From: Tricholoma matsutake
Taxonomy: Eukaryota; Basidiomycota; Agaricomycetes; Agaricales; Tricholomataceae
Length of the DNA: 64,000 bases
Reading direction: 5' to 3'
Assembly (NCBI GenBank): GCA_026075535.2
Contig: AP026543.1
Coordinates: 248,001 to 312,000 of the forward strand
Positions 10,157-22,417 of the stretch are shown one piece after another (position 1 is the stretch's first letter; each line of letters begins with the position of its first letter). A program made the translations under genes and the position numbers. The notes below the pieces were generated by a model, which had not been told where the DNA came from, made no database searches, and saw only the letters and a list, made by a program, of their open reading frames with translations.

Positions 10157-11734
10157 TCATCGCCTCTTGCATGCTGGTGCACACTTGGGCAATTCATTCC
10201 AGTCCTTGGCCCCCACAAGGGCCAAGTATGCATCCAGGGCCGCCAACTCATTGCAGACCGCCAGGGGTTCCCAAGTGGACTCGCCAACACTCCACTTCAC
10301 CTCCAATTCCAATGCACGTCCCTTCCATCAATGGGCCGTGATCTCCTCGACCCACCACTCAGCGTCGTCAGGCGCGCTGAAGTCATAAGGATCTAGACGT
10401 CTCCTGTTAGGAAACAGGGCGTCGTCACTTGGGAAATGGGGGTGCAGTAGATTCACATGGAACCTACCGTGCACCCTTCGACTCTGGAGTTCGGAAGGTA
10501 AGTCCAAATCATAATTTGATGTATCTGGGTAACTTCGAAGGACCTCATATGGTCCTACCAATTTGGGGAGGAGTTTACTGGCCCTCCCCTTGGGAAGGTT
10601 AAGGTTCTTAGTGGACAAGTAAACCTTCTCCCCTGGCCTGATTTCTGGCTCCTTTCCACGCTGCTTGTTGGCGTGGAACCTTTGGAAAACTCACTCTGCG
10701 ATGATACTGTCGTAAGTGATAGCCATGTTGTGCAATGCATCCATCGCGAAGGTCTGCACCCCAGGTGGCACTTGCTCAGGGGTGACTATCTCTCGCATCA
10801 TGCGGGGAAGATATCCATAGGTCACCTCAAATGGGGCCATACCAGTCACTCGATTAATGGTGGAGTTGATCGCAAACTCCACCAGGGCGAGGAATTTTAC
10901 CCAGTCTTTCTGGCTTGATGCCATGAAAGATCGCAATATCTGTGCGATCAAGCGATTGGCTCGTTTGGTAGCACCATCCATTTGAGGGTGGAAAGAAGTA
11001 GACATCAACAGTTTGACGTCCAGGATACAGTGTACCTCCCGCCACCAGCGGGAGGTGAACTTGGAATCCCGGTCAGAAACAATTGATCCGGGTAACCCAT
11101 GCAACCTCACAATCTCTTTGATGAAAAGAGACAACAATTCAGAGGCGGTGGTTGTGATAGTTATAGGCACTAGATGTACCATGGATGACAATCGGCATAT
11201 AACTACCCATAGGTAGTTGAACCCTTCAGACTCAGGGAATGGACCAATAAAGTCCATTCCTATGGATTCCCAAGGGCAGATTGGGATTGGCAACGAATGT
11301 AGCTTACCTAGGGGGGAGCAATACTCCCCCTTAGATCGAACGCATGCCTCACACGATTCACAGAATTTATCCACTTTGTATTGGAGGCGGGGCCACCAAT
11401 ACCATCTCCTTATATATTTGGAGGTTTTCGCCGGGCCAAAGTGCCCGACGATCGAGTGAGCCTGGTCAATGATACGACCATGCAAGGTGGTGTCCTTGGA
11501 TAGAGCCAAGGGTACGCAGACCACTCATACACCTCCCTTGTTCTTTGTCCAGATTATCCCATCAACTACCGCAAAGTCAGGATGATCCTTGGGATCATCG
11601 AGGATTTTGCCAAAGACCTTGTCAGCCTTATAACCCCGTTGGATGTCCTCATCCATCGGGTCAAGCTCCAAAAGAAACACCTTCAAATCCTGGTGTTTTG
11701 CCAAGGATTTGTATACCATGGGGTCTCCATCCAC
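10157..11734 (-). pseudogene. Gypsy A integrase with C-terminal chromodomain-like segment
   Basis: HHCC zinc module (HSIVGHFG, then CESCEACV), DDE core with Asp in GMDFIGPFP and Asp in VSDRDSKF. The expected third acidic residue is Lys in DGATKRAN, where homologues have TER, so strand transfer is probably lost. The GPY/F-type module follows (GPYEVLRSYPDTSNYDL, about 10540). After TGA 10328-10330 the same frame continues as LELEVKWSVGESTWEPL, a chromodomain-like end, to TGA 10157-10159. Another TGA precedes VVCVPLAL near 11523. Nuclear enzyme that would insert the cDNA. Confidence 0.8.
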
Positions 11735-11800
11735 AGGATCCTTTGGAACATCTACTCCATCCTTGGCTCAAGCCCTGGCTAATTTGGCCACGGCTAATTC

Positions 11801-13306
11801 TCAATCTTCCACCCTTTCACGCAGGGCCCTTAGGTGCTCTCCTGCCCGACGAGCCTGGGCCTGTGCTGATCGAGCCTCGATGACTCGATTCCTAATTTCC
11901 AGATGACGGTCCCAAGGCAAATCCTCATGCATGGGATCCAGTCGCACGTTGGCAAACACATAATGTTGCACCAATGGAGCGTCCTCCCAGTTATCAAACT
12001 GGTAATATTGCAAAAGGGTGTCAGCAACCTTGTTTAGGTTTCCTTTGACATATCGTATGTCAAAGTTGAATCGAGATAGGTACTCCATCCATCAGGACTG
12101 TCGGGTGGACAATCGACGCTGGGTCTGGAAAAACTCCAGAGCCTTATGATCGGTCACGACGTGGAGTCGCCGACCTATCAGCTTGTCCTCCCACTTGAGC
12201 AGCACCTCAAGTATTGCTATTGTTTCATGCTCAAAGGTCCTGTAGTTCCTTTGAGCATCCAAAAACTTCTTGGATAGGAATCCGGTGGGTCGACAGCTCT
12301 GCCATTCAGGTCCCTGACCATACATGGCCCCAACTCCAAACACCGAAGCATCGCAGATCACCCAGATGGGCTCTGGGGAACTAGCATCAATCAGCTTCAG
12401 TACTGGGGTCAATCAGCAGATGTCCTTGATAGACTGGAAACAGCTATCGTGCAGGGGGCGCCAATGGAAAGATTGTCCATTCTTCATCATGGTGGAGAGT
12501 GGACTGGTGTAGGCTGAAATATCAGGGAGGAAATGGGCTAGGTACTGCACCAGACCCAAGAATTGCTGAACCTCGTGATAATTCCGAGGTACCTTCCATT
12601 CTCGTATCCTCGCCATCTTATCGCTGTTGGCATGGAGTCCATAGTCGTCAATCATATGTCCGAGACACTCAAGTTTCTCGGCATATAGCTCACACTTATC
12701 CACATGCAAGTACAGTTCATGCTCTCGTAGTTTATCAAACATGAGCTTAAGATGACATTGATGTTCCTCGACAGAGTCGCTGAACACAAAGATGTCATCT
12801 AGATAAGCATGCATGAACCTGCCAATGTACTCCCAAAATATAGAGTTCATCAACTGTTGGAAAGTGGCTGGGGCATTGCAGTTGCCCTGCTGCATTACTA
12901 GGCTCTCGAAAGTGCCCAGTACCGTCGCAAACGCAGTTTTCCAGATATCCCCCTGTTCCACTGGGATCTGTTCATAGGCGTCGGAAAAATCAATCTTCAA
13001 ACGATATTTTGCTCGAGCTATGTCCAACCTGATCAGGTCCTGATCAGGGAATGGCATCATGTTTTTAAGTGTGTTGTCATTCCTTTTCTTTGCATTCACC
13101 ACAGTGCGAATGTCCCCATTTTTCTTGGGAACCACCAACATCGGGGCAGCCTGCTCCATGCAAGCAGGCCTCCACCATCCTGCCTGGCAGTACCTCTCAA
13201 TCTTATCGGCAAAAGGTTGTCTCATCGAGTCCAGGCATTTAGGCAAGTGATAGCTATACCTCTTCTTTTCATCCACCAAGGGTATCTGATGGTTGATCTC
13301 CCTCAT
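11801..13306 (-). pseudogene. Gypsy A reverse transcriptase and RNase H
   Basis: RT palm motifs: VPKKNGDIRTVVNAKKRN, LKIDFSDAYEQIP, and the catalytic box AYLDDIFVFS (YLDD in place of the commoner YVDD/FIDD). The thumb segment FLGLVQYLAHFLPD follows. RNase H begins WVICDASVFGVGA and contains FEHETIAILEVL and HVVTDHKAL, ending in EYLSRFNFDIRYVKG. TGA codons at about 12411 and 12090 separate the blocks but the frame never shifts. Copies retrotransposon RNA into DNA in the cytoplasmic particle. Confidence 0.85.
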
Positions 13307-13948
13307 CGGGGGAGGTCATTTGGGTACACCCCTTAGGATGTCCTTACATATTTCCAGCCATTCCTCCCACAATCGGGGAATGTCCTTTTTATCCAAAGGT
13401 CCTTGGGCCTTGGCACTCTCTGCTAGCTCTTCACAGATGGTGAAGAGTGCTTCATTCAAGTTGGTCAGTTGCTGCTCCGAGAGGACCTCGGGCACAGTGG
13501 GTCGACCAGGACTGGGACCACACTTCGGTCCTTTGGGATAACAGTCCCGAGTAAATTCCTCAATGAGTTCATCCCATTCGCCGTCACCCTCATGATCGCT
13601 CATAGGCTCCTTGTCGGGATCCTTTTCCAAGGTATCCCAGTCTTCGTCTTCAGGGCCCAGTAGTATGGGGTCGGAAACACTCAACCCCTGTCCCTTCTGG
13701 GGACGATCGACATCCCTCTCTTCCACCATTGTCATGGAAGCCCAACCCCTGGAAGGAGGCTGGGGGGAAACTGAACTTAACCCCAACTGGTTGGGGTCCT
13801 TCAACATGCTGACAGCAGCACTAGGGCTGCTGTCGAGTCACTCATCCTGTACAGGTTGAGTTCTCATGGCATATCGACGTACCTGTCGAAATGTGCTCTT
13901 GCTCTCAACAATGGTGGAGAGGACTTGCCCCTGAAACCACACCTGGTC

Positions 13949-14494
13949 TCATTCAAAGTCAAGGATAATGCCATACTTCCTCATGAACACTGTCCCCACG
14001 ATAGCATCATATCTATCGAGGTTGATCACATCAAAGTAGTGATCCGCTTTCACGGTTCTCAATTCGAACTCTGCAAAGAGCCTGAAGTTAATCTTGGATC
14101 GACTCCCCACCGTTCCCAATTGGAGGGGCATGGGCTCAATAAGTTCGTGCACCTTTATATTTGCCAAAACAGTGAATTCAGGAGAGACTGAGTCCGCAGT
14201 ACACCCTGAGTCGAGGAGTACGTTGGCTTTGAGACCATGGATCTTCATTCGAACGATGAAGCACCGGTTGTCCTGCTCAGTTCGAGGAGGACGGGTAATT
14301 TTTTTGGATGACTTCCTGAGGGCCAGGGGGCGCCTGAGGTTCAAGGTAGGAGGGGACTTGTCCATCACTCCCATCTGCTCATCGAGTAGGTGGTCTCCGA
14401 CTGATTCTTCGTTGGAATCCTCTTTGGAGTCGGATACCGATTGTGCGGAGGGACAGGAGTCAGATGCGGAATCTGAATCATATTCACTAATCAC
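13949..14494 (-). pseudogene. Gypsy A aspartic protease region
   Basis: Retropepsin-type active site LLDSGCTADSVSPEF, with the downstream YDAIVGTVFMRKYG flap/core segment. An acidic Ser/Asp-rich stretch precedes it. It lies in the pol frame, one nucleotide back from the gag frame, overlapping gag's stop at 14491-14493. A linker (13316-13807, acidic, no motif) joins it to RT. TGA follows DFE at 13949. Would cleave the Gag-Pol polyprotein. Confidence 0.75.
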
Positions 14495-16932
14495 CTCCCA
14501 AATAGCACCACAACGTTCTGAATCCTCGCCAGAGCATTAGTCCCGGTTGGAGTCCATGAGGAATGGACCCCCTCCGAACTGTATTGGGATCCCAATACAT
14601 CTCCATCAGATTCATCAGAATCACTGTGAGCTGCCGCTAATCGATCCTCCTCCATTGGAGGGGCATTGTCCTTGTCCTCTTCTGTCCCTTCGTGAGCTGC
14701 GTACATCCTTGCACTGGGGGAAGGTTTCGATTGCCCTGGAGTATTATACTCAGGACACTTCTTGTCGGTGGAGTAATGTCCTAATCCCCCGCACTTATAA
14801 CAAGTGGGGGGAGGTTTACTGTCCTCATACTTCCTAGGGGAAGCTTGGTCCCTGGAATTCCACTCCCCAGAGAAAGGTGCCTTTCTTTCTTCAGGATTCC
14901 TTCTTAGATGAGGCCACCTCGCGGGTCCTAATAAGCCTATCCCAATTCCTAGGTCAATTATCTCGCCTGGGGGGATCTCAAGGTCGTTCGTGTGATGGCT
15001 CAGGCGATCGACCCTCCCTGGAGGGGGGATTTGCCTTGGGCTTTGGGGTCTCCTTGCTAGAAGAAAGGGCCTCAACCATTTGCTTATGCTCCTGGTATTG
15101 TTTCTTCTTCCGGAATATTTCCTCTGCCTTGCATGCATAGTAGAGGATGGTTTCCGTGGAACTGGCTTCCGTGGAACAGCCCTTGTCGAATATAAAAGAC
15201 ACCATTGTCTGGGGCAACCCAGACAAAAGTTGGGTCTTGAAGGTGAATCAGTCCAGAGCTCGGATCATCCTGGTAGCGTACCACTCCAGTTTATGATAAT
15301 AGCTCATGACCCCTTCGACGACATCATATTTCACCTTGGAGAAATGGTCGGCCACATCATGGGTTGCGTTGTCATGGATGAACCAATCATACAGACTGGT
15401 GATAACATCCTTGAAGTTCCACTGAACCCGGTGGCGGTAAACTCTGTCCACATTATCTTCAAACCACGTCAGGGCAACACCTTCCAGGTACATGCCGGTA
15501 TACTCGATCCTTTCGGCATCGAGACTGGGACCGCTGGTCTTGCTCACCTTCAACCATCAAAGGAGAGCATTCAACCATCGTTCGAACACTTCAGTATCTG
15601 AACTCCCACCATAGGTTGGGGGAGTAGGCACACGGGGTCCATTCTTTCAATCCGGCAGTGACTCCACGGTCGCAGACACCTTATTGTCGATTTGCTGGTG
15701 AAACTTGGCATGCATCGCCTTCAGGTACTTGGATGGACGACAAATGCCTTTGTCTCAATACAAATTGAGCTCACCGCAGTGCCCTCGACAATGGGAATGG
15801 GCATCGGTATGATTGGAGGCCAAGGGGGTATCTCCTCTCAGCCCGATACTGGGGTTTGTTCTCGGCCTCGAACGAGACTGAGAGTTGGGGCGAAGTAGGC
15901 TGTGCTCTTCGACCTCATCCTCCTCATCGCTAGGGGGAAATGTTTCTTCATCGCAGTCACTGTTGCCGCTGCCACTATGGGATGGAGAGGAATCACTTCC
16001 ACCTCCTCCGCCTCCACTTTCCCTGGGCCCTTTGCGTCCAGGGGTATCTTCTCTCCTTCCTGGCTCTTGACGATTAGAGTTAGGATGGAGGTTAGGTGGA
16101 ATTTCCGAAGGGGATGGAACATCTTCAAAAGGGAATCCCTTAGCATCAAACCGTATTCCTTGGTCTGGGATATTGGAAGGTTGTCCATCCTGGATGGCAG
16201 AGTCCCAATATCATTGAAGAGCCACTTTGCTGGCCCCATCGTAGTGAACCAATTTCTTCTGGGCGGTCGATGCAGGAACCCCACGACGAGAAGCTGCAGG
16301 GATATGATTCTCCTCCCGACTAGGGGAGGGAACTGGAGCTTGACTACCAGACTCCCGACGGATCTGAACAGAGAACTCACTCATCAACTTGTGTATCTGC
16401 GCACTGAGTTGACGAGGGTCGTAACTGTCCTGATCCATGTGACAGTGGATGAGATCACATGCCTGGGATGTGTACATTGCCATGCTGTTCTCCTCCTGGC
16501 TAGGTGGAGTATGCTTCTCGGGTCTCTTCTCCTCTTGGCGTCGTTTGCTAGTTCCCTCATCCATAGGAATGGACGGGGAAGTTGGTGCGTTTCTTCCAGG
16601 CGCTTGCCCGGAAGTCCCTCACGGTGTTATAAACTCGCGATCTTGGGAATGGTCGGACTGACCCTCCCTTCCACGTAAGTGTCGGGGAGTTCCATCTGGA
16701 GTACGGGGTGTAGGAGAAAAGGACGAGGGATCATCCTGTCGATGGGCTCTATCGGTGGGAGTAGGTCTTGAGTCGACGCTCTCAGCGCCGACTCCACTTC
16801 ATCAACTTCTTCGACAGTACCCATCTGGTTTCCCTCAACTGGGGGTTGAGATCCGTCACCTGGTGGTTCGGAATCCGATCCACCCTTCACCCTAGTCCGG
16901 CTAGTCTTCTTTTTGACTTTGGTTGAAGACAT
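14491..16932 (-). pseudogene. Gypsy A Gag, frame-broken
   Basis: ATG 16932 (MSSTKVKKKTSRTR) opens a basic, disordered N-terminus. The capsid-like block is at 15553-15248 (GVALTWFEDNV, WNFKDVITSLYDWF, YYHKLEWYATRM). TGA at 15248 interrupts it; the frame continues with FKTQLLSGLPQTM. A shift near 15.0 kb leads to the CCHC zinc knuckle CYKCGGLGHYSTDKKC (about 14790), typical of nucleocapsid. The frame also switches between about 16.3 and 16.6 kb, so several indels are present. Forms the particle shell. Confidence 0.75.
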
Positions 16933-17095
16933 GTCTGTCGTGGGTAGTGTCGAATTCAGATCAAGAATTTTAATGAACTGTCTCTGGTGGCGTCAGGGTC
17001 ACAATTGATGTTATGGCACAATTTGACGTTTGCGAAGGTGAGGTCAAGTAAGAAAGTTTTTTGGTAAAAGTAACGTATTTGAGTGTTCAAAAAAG

Positions 17096-17274
17096 TGTAG
17101 TAAACCGGAGGGTAGACTTAATTCACACAAGGCAAGAACACAATTAACGTATATTTTTGCCGGGTGTAGAAGTCTGCTCTAGTCATTAAACACCGTCCCT
17201 TATAAAGGGACCAGTGGCCGGAACAAATACTATATAATAAATGTAAAGACTGGGCAACAGTCTGGATCACTACA
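17096..17274 (-). repeat. Gypsy A 5' LTR (179 bp)
   Basis: Same length and termini as 7152-7330. Sites such as ACCGG versus ACTGG and ACACAATT versus ACACGATT differ at CpG. The sequence just inside (minus strand CTTTTTTGAACACTC) matches neither a tRNA 3' end nor the element's own LTR, so the primer site is unresolved. Confidence 0.9.
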
Positions 17275-17624
17275 ATACATCTTTATTACCCTTCCATCCA
17301 CATCCAGCAGTGCCGACATTATCCTATTGATGTGGTATTTTCCTATTATGTGACTACGCCCAATGTGTCCTTCCCAAATCACACACTACACTTCATGCAG
17401 CCTTTTACTTGCACAGTTGATCTTTTTCTTATATATTACTTATTTTTTATTCCTTAACCTTTGTGCCTACTTCCATGCAACGAAGGTATAGTAACTTCCA
17501 GTTCTTTTAATTGTAGTAACTTATGGTTCCTACTTCCATCCAACGAAGATAATTTGATCCTGTCTTTGCCGTAAACATAAGTCTAGTGTAGGCTGCCAAA
17601 CACGGCATCCTTCCAATTACCTGG
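17275..17624. other. Non-coding 3' flank of KDZ1 transposase
   Basis: AT-rich, with a repeated TACTTCCATCCAACGAAG-like phrase near 17470 and 17530 and TAGTAACTT twice. No ORF or terminal motif that I can place. Confidence 0.4.
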
Positions 17625-20600
17625 CTACTCAAAACCCCAGACATTTCCTACCCGTGGAGGTATGGCTTTGAAAATATGCACGGAGGAAGTGGCCATCCTT
17701 TTCCAGTTTGCTGCCTGATGTTTGGTATATGCCACAGCTCCCGGCGAGGTCTGAGTCTCCAAGCAGTTAACCCAGACCTCTGCTCTCTGAAGAAAATAAC
17801 ATGGGATCCAAGCCATTTCATGACTAGTAATTGATAACTCCTCTGACCATCTATCATGTTTGGCATTCACCCATAACCAGTGCACCCTGTAGACTAAATA
17901 ATAGTGAAGTCACTCATTAAAGTGAATTGAGATGTACTTACATTCTTTCATCATTTCACTTGCCTCGACATCGGCTTGGACATTAATGGTCCAAAACCAT
18001 GGCAATGGTTCATCCTGTCTCCGGCTTCCACCCTCAGCATTGCCAGTACCACCCCTCACCGCAGCAGTTGAAATCTTGAGTTCATCCCAGCGCAATACCT
18101 GATACTTGGACTGCATCTCAGGTGAACATCCCAATGATACCATTGTAGCCCTCGCAGCATTGTATACCTGACGATGTGCTTGAACCCGGCAGCTAATAGC
18201 ATGCACCTTTGACAAAGCCCTTCCCTTTTTGTTCTTGGAGGTGGTGAGACATAAATTCTTTCTGAATAAGAAAGATTTCTCACCGAGGGCCATTCTAATG
18301 CCCTGGAGCTCATCGTTTGCTTGTCCTTCCCTCAATCTCAACTCTTTCTTGGCGAGGGAATCCAAACCAAGCTGAGTAATTTGTGGAAAGCCAAATGTAG
18401 AGGGAAGAGGTAATGGGCATGTTTCAGCGGTATGGACTGCTGCTACCGGGGGCCTTGTAATAAATGGGTTGCTTTGATCATCGTCATCCAAGTTAGTCTG
18501 GTAATCAGGAGCTTGTGATGGGAGTACTGGTCTCGGTGGTGAGTCATTAAGCTTTTGCAGTGTATCCAATGTGTCATTGTTCACAAATTGTTCTGATTTA
18601 GCAATGAAGGAATCCACTCTGGTATCAAGGTTTTGCCATTTTGTTGCAATCTTCAGCTTATCGGCCTTGGACAACACCGAACGCTGTTGACGTATAAGGT
18701 CCGAAGAGCCAGTCTGATACTAGTTAGCATAGGAATATTTTGCAATGGCTGGATATGCACTGGGCTTCCTCAAGTTTGAGGCCAAGAGCAACCCAGGTGG
18801 TTTCACCCTTTCCATCACCGGTTTCATCTTCATCCTCTAGAAGGTTCATTTGAAGGTCGCTTCATGTGACCACTACCTGACCAGGGTTTATATCTTAGAT
18901 GTCCATTGCTTCTGGATTGGTTAGATGTGTTGCCTGAGAGTGTTTTTCCAATTCTTTCCAGGTTGCAATCTCCTCAGGGTCTGAGTTTGCCGTGTACTGC
19001 AATAGGTCCACCCGACTTTCCTCCTCACCTGCCACAGCAGCTCTGAATCGGTGGGCGGTGGTAACCACTACATCTGGTTCCAAGTCAATCTGGCACAAGG
19101 TACAAACATGTATTCACCTATGTCCTGCATTTTTTTGAAGTTGGAATCCCCCATATGATCATCCAAGGTTTCAATCCGTCCAGAAATGGTAGCATTTTGG
19201 GTACTAGGTGAGATTTCATTCAACACTGACCACAATGATTCAAGGATTTCTCCATCCACTTGTCCGGCACCATGAAGGAAACTCGGTGAAAAGCGTGAGA
19301 AACATTGCCAGATGTGGCCACCAACATGGAAAAGACCAATACCATGCAGAATGGCGATGCCGAGTGGTAGCTGGATATACTGACTCTCCTCCATCCGAAG
19401 TCTGAGCCTCTTCCAATACTGGCACATTATATCATAAATCAAAATGATTTTCTTGAGTCTGGTGATATTAGTGTTTTTCAAGGCTTCAGATAAAGAATAG
19501 TCCATGTTTGCTTGTCTAGAAAACATTACACAATATCTCTCAAAATGTGAAGATATCTCACCGTTCCCCTTTTTGGAAGTCAACCACTGCACTGGGGCAG
19601 AAGCAACCATGATGGCCACAAGCAGTTGCACTGACACCGGTTACATCAAGACCCTTGTATTTGATGAAGTGGTCATTTACAGCATGATACTCATTGCAGG
19701 TCGGTTTCTAATTTGGAGTTAGTAAATATGCTGAAAGTCTTTCAAATATCTTACCTCTGTGACTTCCTTAGCAATGGCGAGGTGTGCTTTGTAGCAATTC
19801 AGCTCGGTCATGAAAAAATCACCATGACTGAGCTTAATATCACGGTGAGCATTTTCGCGCTTCTGATGAACAGCGGTGAAGTTTCCATCCATGACAAAAG
19901 TCCGAGTGTATGCCATTCTGAAATAAGATTACATTAAATACATTCCAATTCATGCGATTTGACTTACTGGTCAGGATCCTCGGTTCAATTTTCCGGCAGA
20001 TTGACACCAGGCTGAGGACATGCAGCACAGAATGTTGGGATGTCAGTCACACCATGCATTGCAGCCGCTGATGAGCCGCCGGCACTGGACTGTGATTCTC
20101 CCCAGCGGCCTCTCCACTTCAAATGTTTCAACATTCGCCATAGCTGGCTTGCCCTGAGAAGCTCCCTGTATCGATCCTCAAGTACCGATGTCAGAGATAT
20201 TGACAACTGTAGTATATCAATCATACCTCCATGGCACTAGGAAATAAGGGTGAAGTCATGCACCAGAGCTTCTGGTAGTATTGATAGGCTGAAGATTTAC
20301 ATTCCAGATTGGACAATCGCGCATCATCAAGGACTTTAAATGTGAACGTGGTCTTGATATTTTTGTAGCTGACCAGGAAAAGCCCCGATTGCAACAAGTG
20401 ATTTTCCTGCTCTTGACAGGAATTAGGGCAATTACACCACTTGACCCACATACGATGTACACTGGAACATCGATTACTGTCAATTTGTGACAATCCATTG
20501 GCGTTGGGAAAGTTGTGGGACCAAGGTCATAAACACTGGTAAACCTTTTCATCTCCTTGATGATGTTGTTGGTTCCATCACCTTCTGTTGCATCATCCAA

Positions 20601-21277
20601 ATCATCTTCATAATTGTCAACCTCTGGTCCAACCACATCTGGCACTGATGGGTGAAAGTAACTTGGGCAGGATGCACCATTGTGACCGAGATGTAAAACT
20701 AACCCGACTTGGAACAACCAAGCTGGTTCAAAATAGGAACCTGTCCAGTGGTCAATGCGGTGAAATGGGTTAGAAGCATGGTTATCACGGCAGCAGTCAG
20801 TACAGAACATGGGATTGAAAAGACAGTCTCGGCATCGCCAGGTAGCAGCATCATCCCCACACAAATTGCATTTCATGCAATCAGGTACTTCATTGGATAG
20901 TAGTGCTTCCAAATACATGGCCTTTTTAGGCAACCATTCTTCGATGTAATCTTGAGGTGTCTGAGGGTAATATTAGCATAGTAAATGTGGTAGCCATAAT
21001 AAGTCACCTTTGAAGAGGGGGGATCAAGATCTGCAATGAAATTTAGAGCGTGATGCTCAATTGGTTCATCAGACATCAGAGATGTTATATTGGTGTTGGA
21101 TGTGGTCGCTGATCCTGACACTGGTGCACTTATCTTGGCCTTCTTATGCCTTGGAGTTGACTGAGGACTTTGCCGAACTGGTACAAGGCGATCCCTGGGT
21201 CCCCGCGATGTCTGGGAGCGAACAACAGTCATCTGGGTGATTCTTCCAATGATGGTGCGAGTGTGTCCTCTAGGCAT
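17625..21277 (-). pseudogene. KDZ1: KDZ-superfamily transposase with CxC2 cluster
   Basis: Read leftward from ATG 21277 (MPRGHTRTIIG). N-terminal CxC2-like cluster: CMKCNLCGDDAATWRCRDC and CTDCCRDNHASNPFHRID (about 20800-20880). Then VHRMWVKWCNCP, LLQSGLF, CAACPQPGVNLP, catalytic-core motifs FVMDGNF (Asp, about 19885), ACGHHGCFCPSAVVDF, LIYDIMCQYW, HVGGHIWQCFSRFSPSF, GEILESLW (Glu) and LDDHMGDSNFKK. C-terminal ELRLREGQANDEL, EKSFLFRKN, LPWFWTIN and VHWLWVNAKHDRW. I place seven introns: 21007-20961, 20226-20177, 19967-19918, 19754-19708, 19561-19516, 18760-18720 and 17941-17887. Damage: one-base loss near 20466, TGG-to-TGA near 19990, frame breaks near 19.09 and 18.70 kb, TAA near 18895. DNA cut-and-paste enzyme; this copy is dead. 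Confidence 0.85.
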
Positions 21278-21479
21278 GATGGTTTGTAGAGTGATGTAAA
21301 ATTATGAACAAGCATCTCCAGTTATATAGGCACTGTAGGCAGTGAGGAAACATGGCAACATGGTGATGTAAATGACAATGGTACCATGTAGAGGTTACTA
21401 TGGGACTGTTCTACACAGCATACTAACATGTTACCTAGGTCATACTCACAAAGCTACTGTCGATGGTTCCAATGTAAAA

Positions 21480-22392
21480 TTACACCGGCGGTGTTTGTGA
21501 TACCCATTGGTCAATAGTTTCTTACTTTTACAGCATGTCATTGCTTTTCATTATCAGTGACCACCGGCGGCGATTAGTGTACAAGTCTAAGAGCTATGGG
21601 AATGATCGGCGCAACATTGTATTCTCCGGCACCCGTCACTCCAATGTACTGTTTTAGCATATATTCTGCACTGGTCATTCACTTTGCTCTTGACTTGGAT
21701 GCTTATCGCCACCAGTGACTTTATCACTACTGGTGCCGGTCTCTGCAATGTACTGATTTTGCATATATTCTTATCCTCCCACATTCCTACAGCATACAGC
21801 ATGTCACCATTCCTGTGTTTGTTATCCATATTGTAGTGCACAGCGGCCGCAATTAGTATACAAGTCTTTTAAGAGCTATGTGAATGACCAGTGCCGCCTT
21901 TACCTTTTCCGGCGCCGAGAGATACAGTTCGGAAATAGCTGACTGCCACACAAGTGACAGTTGCTTTCTGGCCAGTGTCAGGATTAATCTACGTCTACTC
22001 TCATTGCACATTACTACTGTCTTCGACTAATGATTGTTCTCTTCTGTTACGTGCTTGTGTATATCCCTACCGGCACCGGTCACTACAATGTACTGTTTTA
22101 GGATATATTCTTTATGATTTGTAATAACAGCAGTAATTCAAGTCCTGTACGCTATAGTTGTGTGGGCCCATACTGTTTTCCTTTTACTGTCATGGGCCCA
22201 CCTGATCATTCCATTGAGTGTATCATTCGTATGGGCCCATTTCCCTGTATTATTTTAGGATGGGCCCATACACATTTTTGTAGCTCATGGGGTTCTACAA
22301 TAACTGGCCCCGGTCATTCACTTAGCTCTTGACCTTGGATGCTTATCGCCACAAGTGACTTTATCACTACCGGCACTGGTCACTACAATGTT
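21480..22392. repeat. Right inverted complex arm of KDZ1
   Basis: Contains at least three copies of an ACCGGCACC-rich core (GTGACTTTATCACTACTGG type near 21716 and 22360), multiple TGGGCCCAT palindromes (22165-22270) and ACTGTTTTAGCATATATTC phrases. Its reverse complement matches 6665-7151 for the first 250 bp. It lies upstream of the transposase start, as a subterminal binding-site array would. The outer limit near 22392 is where similarity to the left arm stops. Confidence 0.55.
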
Positions 22393-22417
22393 TATCTTTT
22401 CCTACATAGACGACTTG

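Larger units (their letters stand above)
7152..17274 (-). mobile_element. Gypsy element A (chromovirus with extra 3' ORF)
   Basis: 10.1-kb LTR retrotransposon read leftward: 5' LTR 17096-17274, gag, protease, RT, RNase H, integrase, chromodomain-like tail, an additional 0.8-kb-codon ORF, 3' LTR 7152-7330. Both LTRs are 179 bp and begin TG and end CA. They differ at about 10 sites (seven transitions, mostly CpG, and three transversions), older than B or D. The flanking pentamers CTGTA (7147-7151) and ATACA (17275-17279) do not match, so a target duplication is not confirmed. pol and the extra ORF lie in one reading frame interrupted only by stop codons, nearly all TGA. Confidence 0.9.

Noticed and set aside
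17041..17095. A tRNA-primed primer binding site in Gypsy A
   Set aside because: The sequence inside the 5' LTR does not begin TGG and shows no useful complement to a tRNA end or to the LTR.
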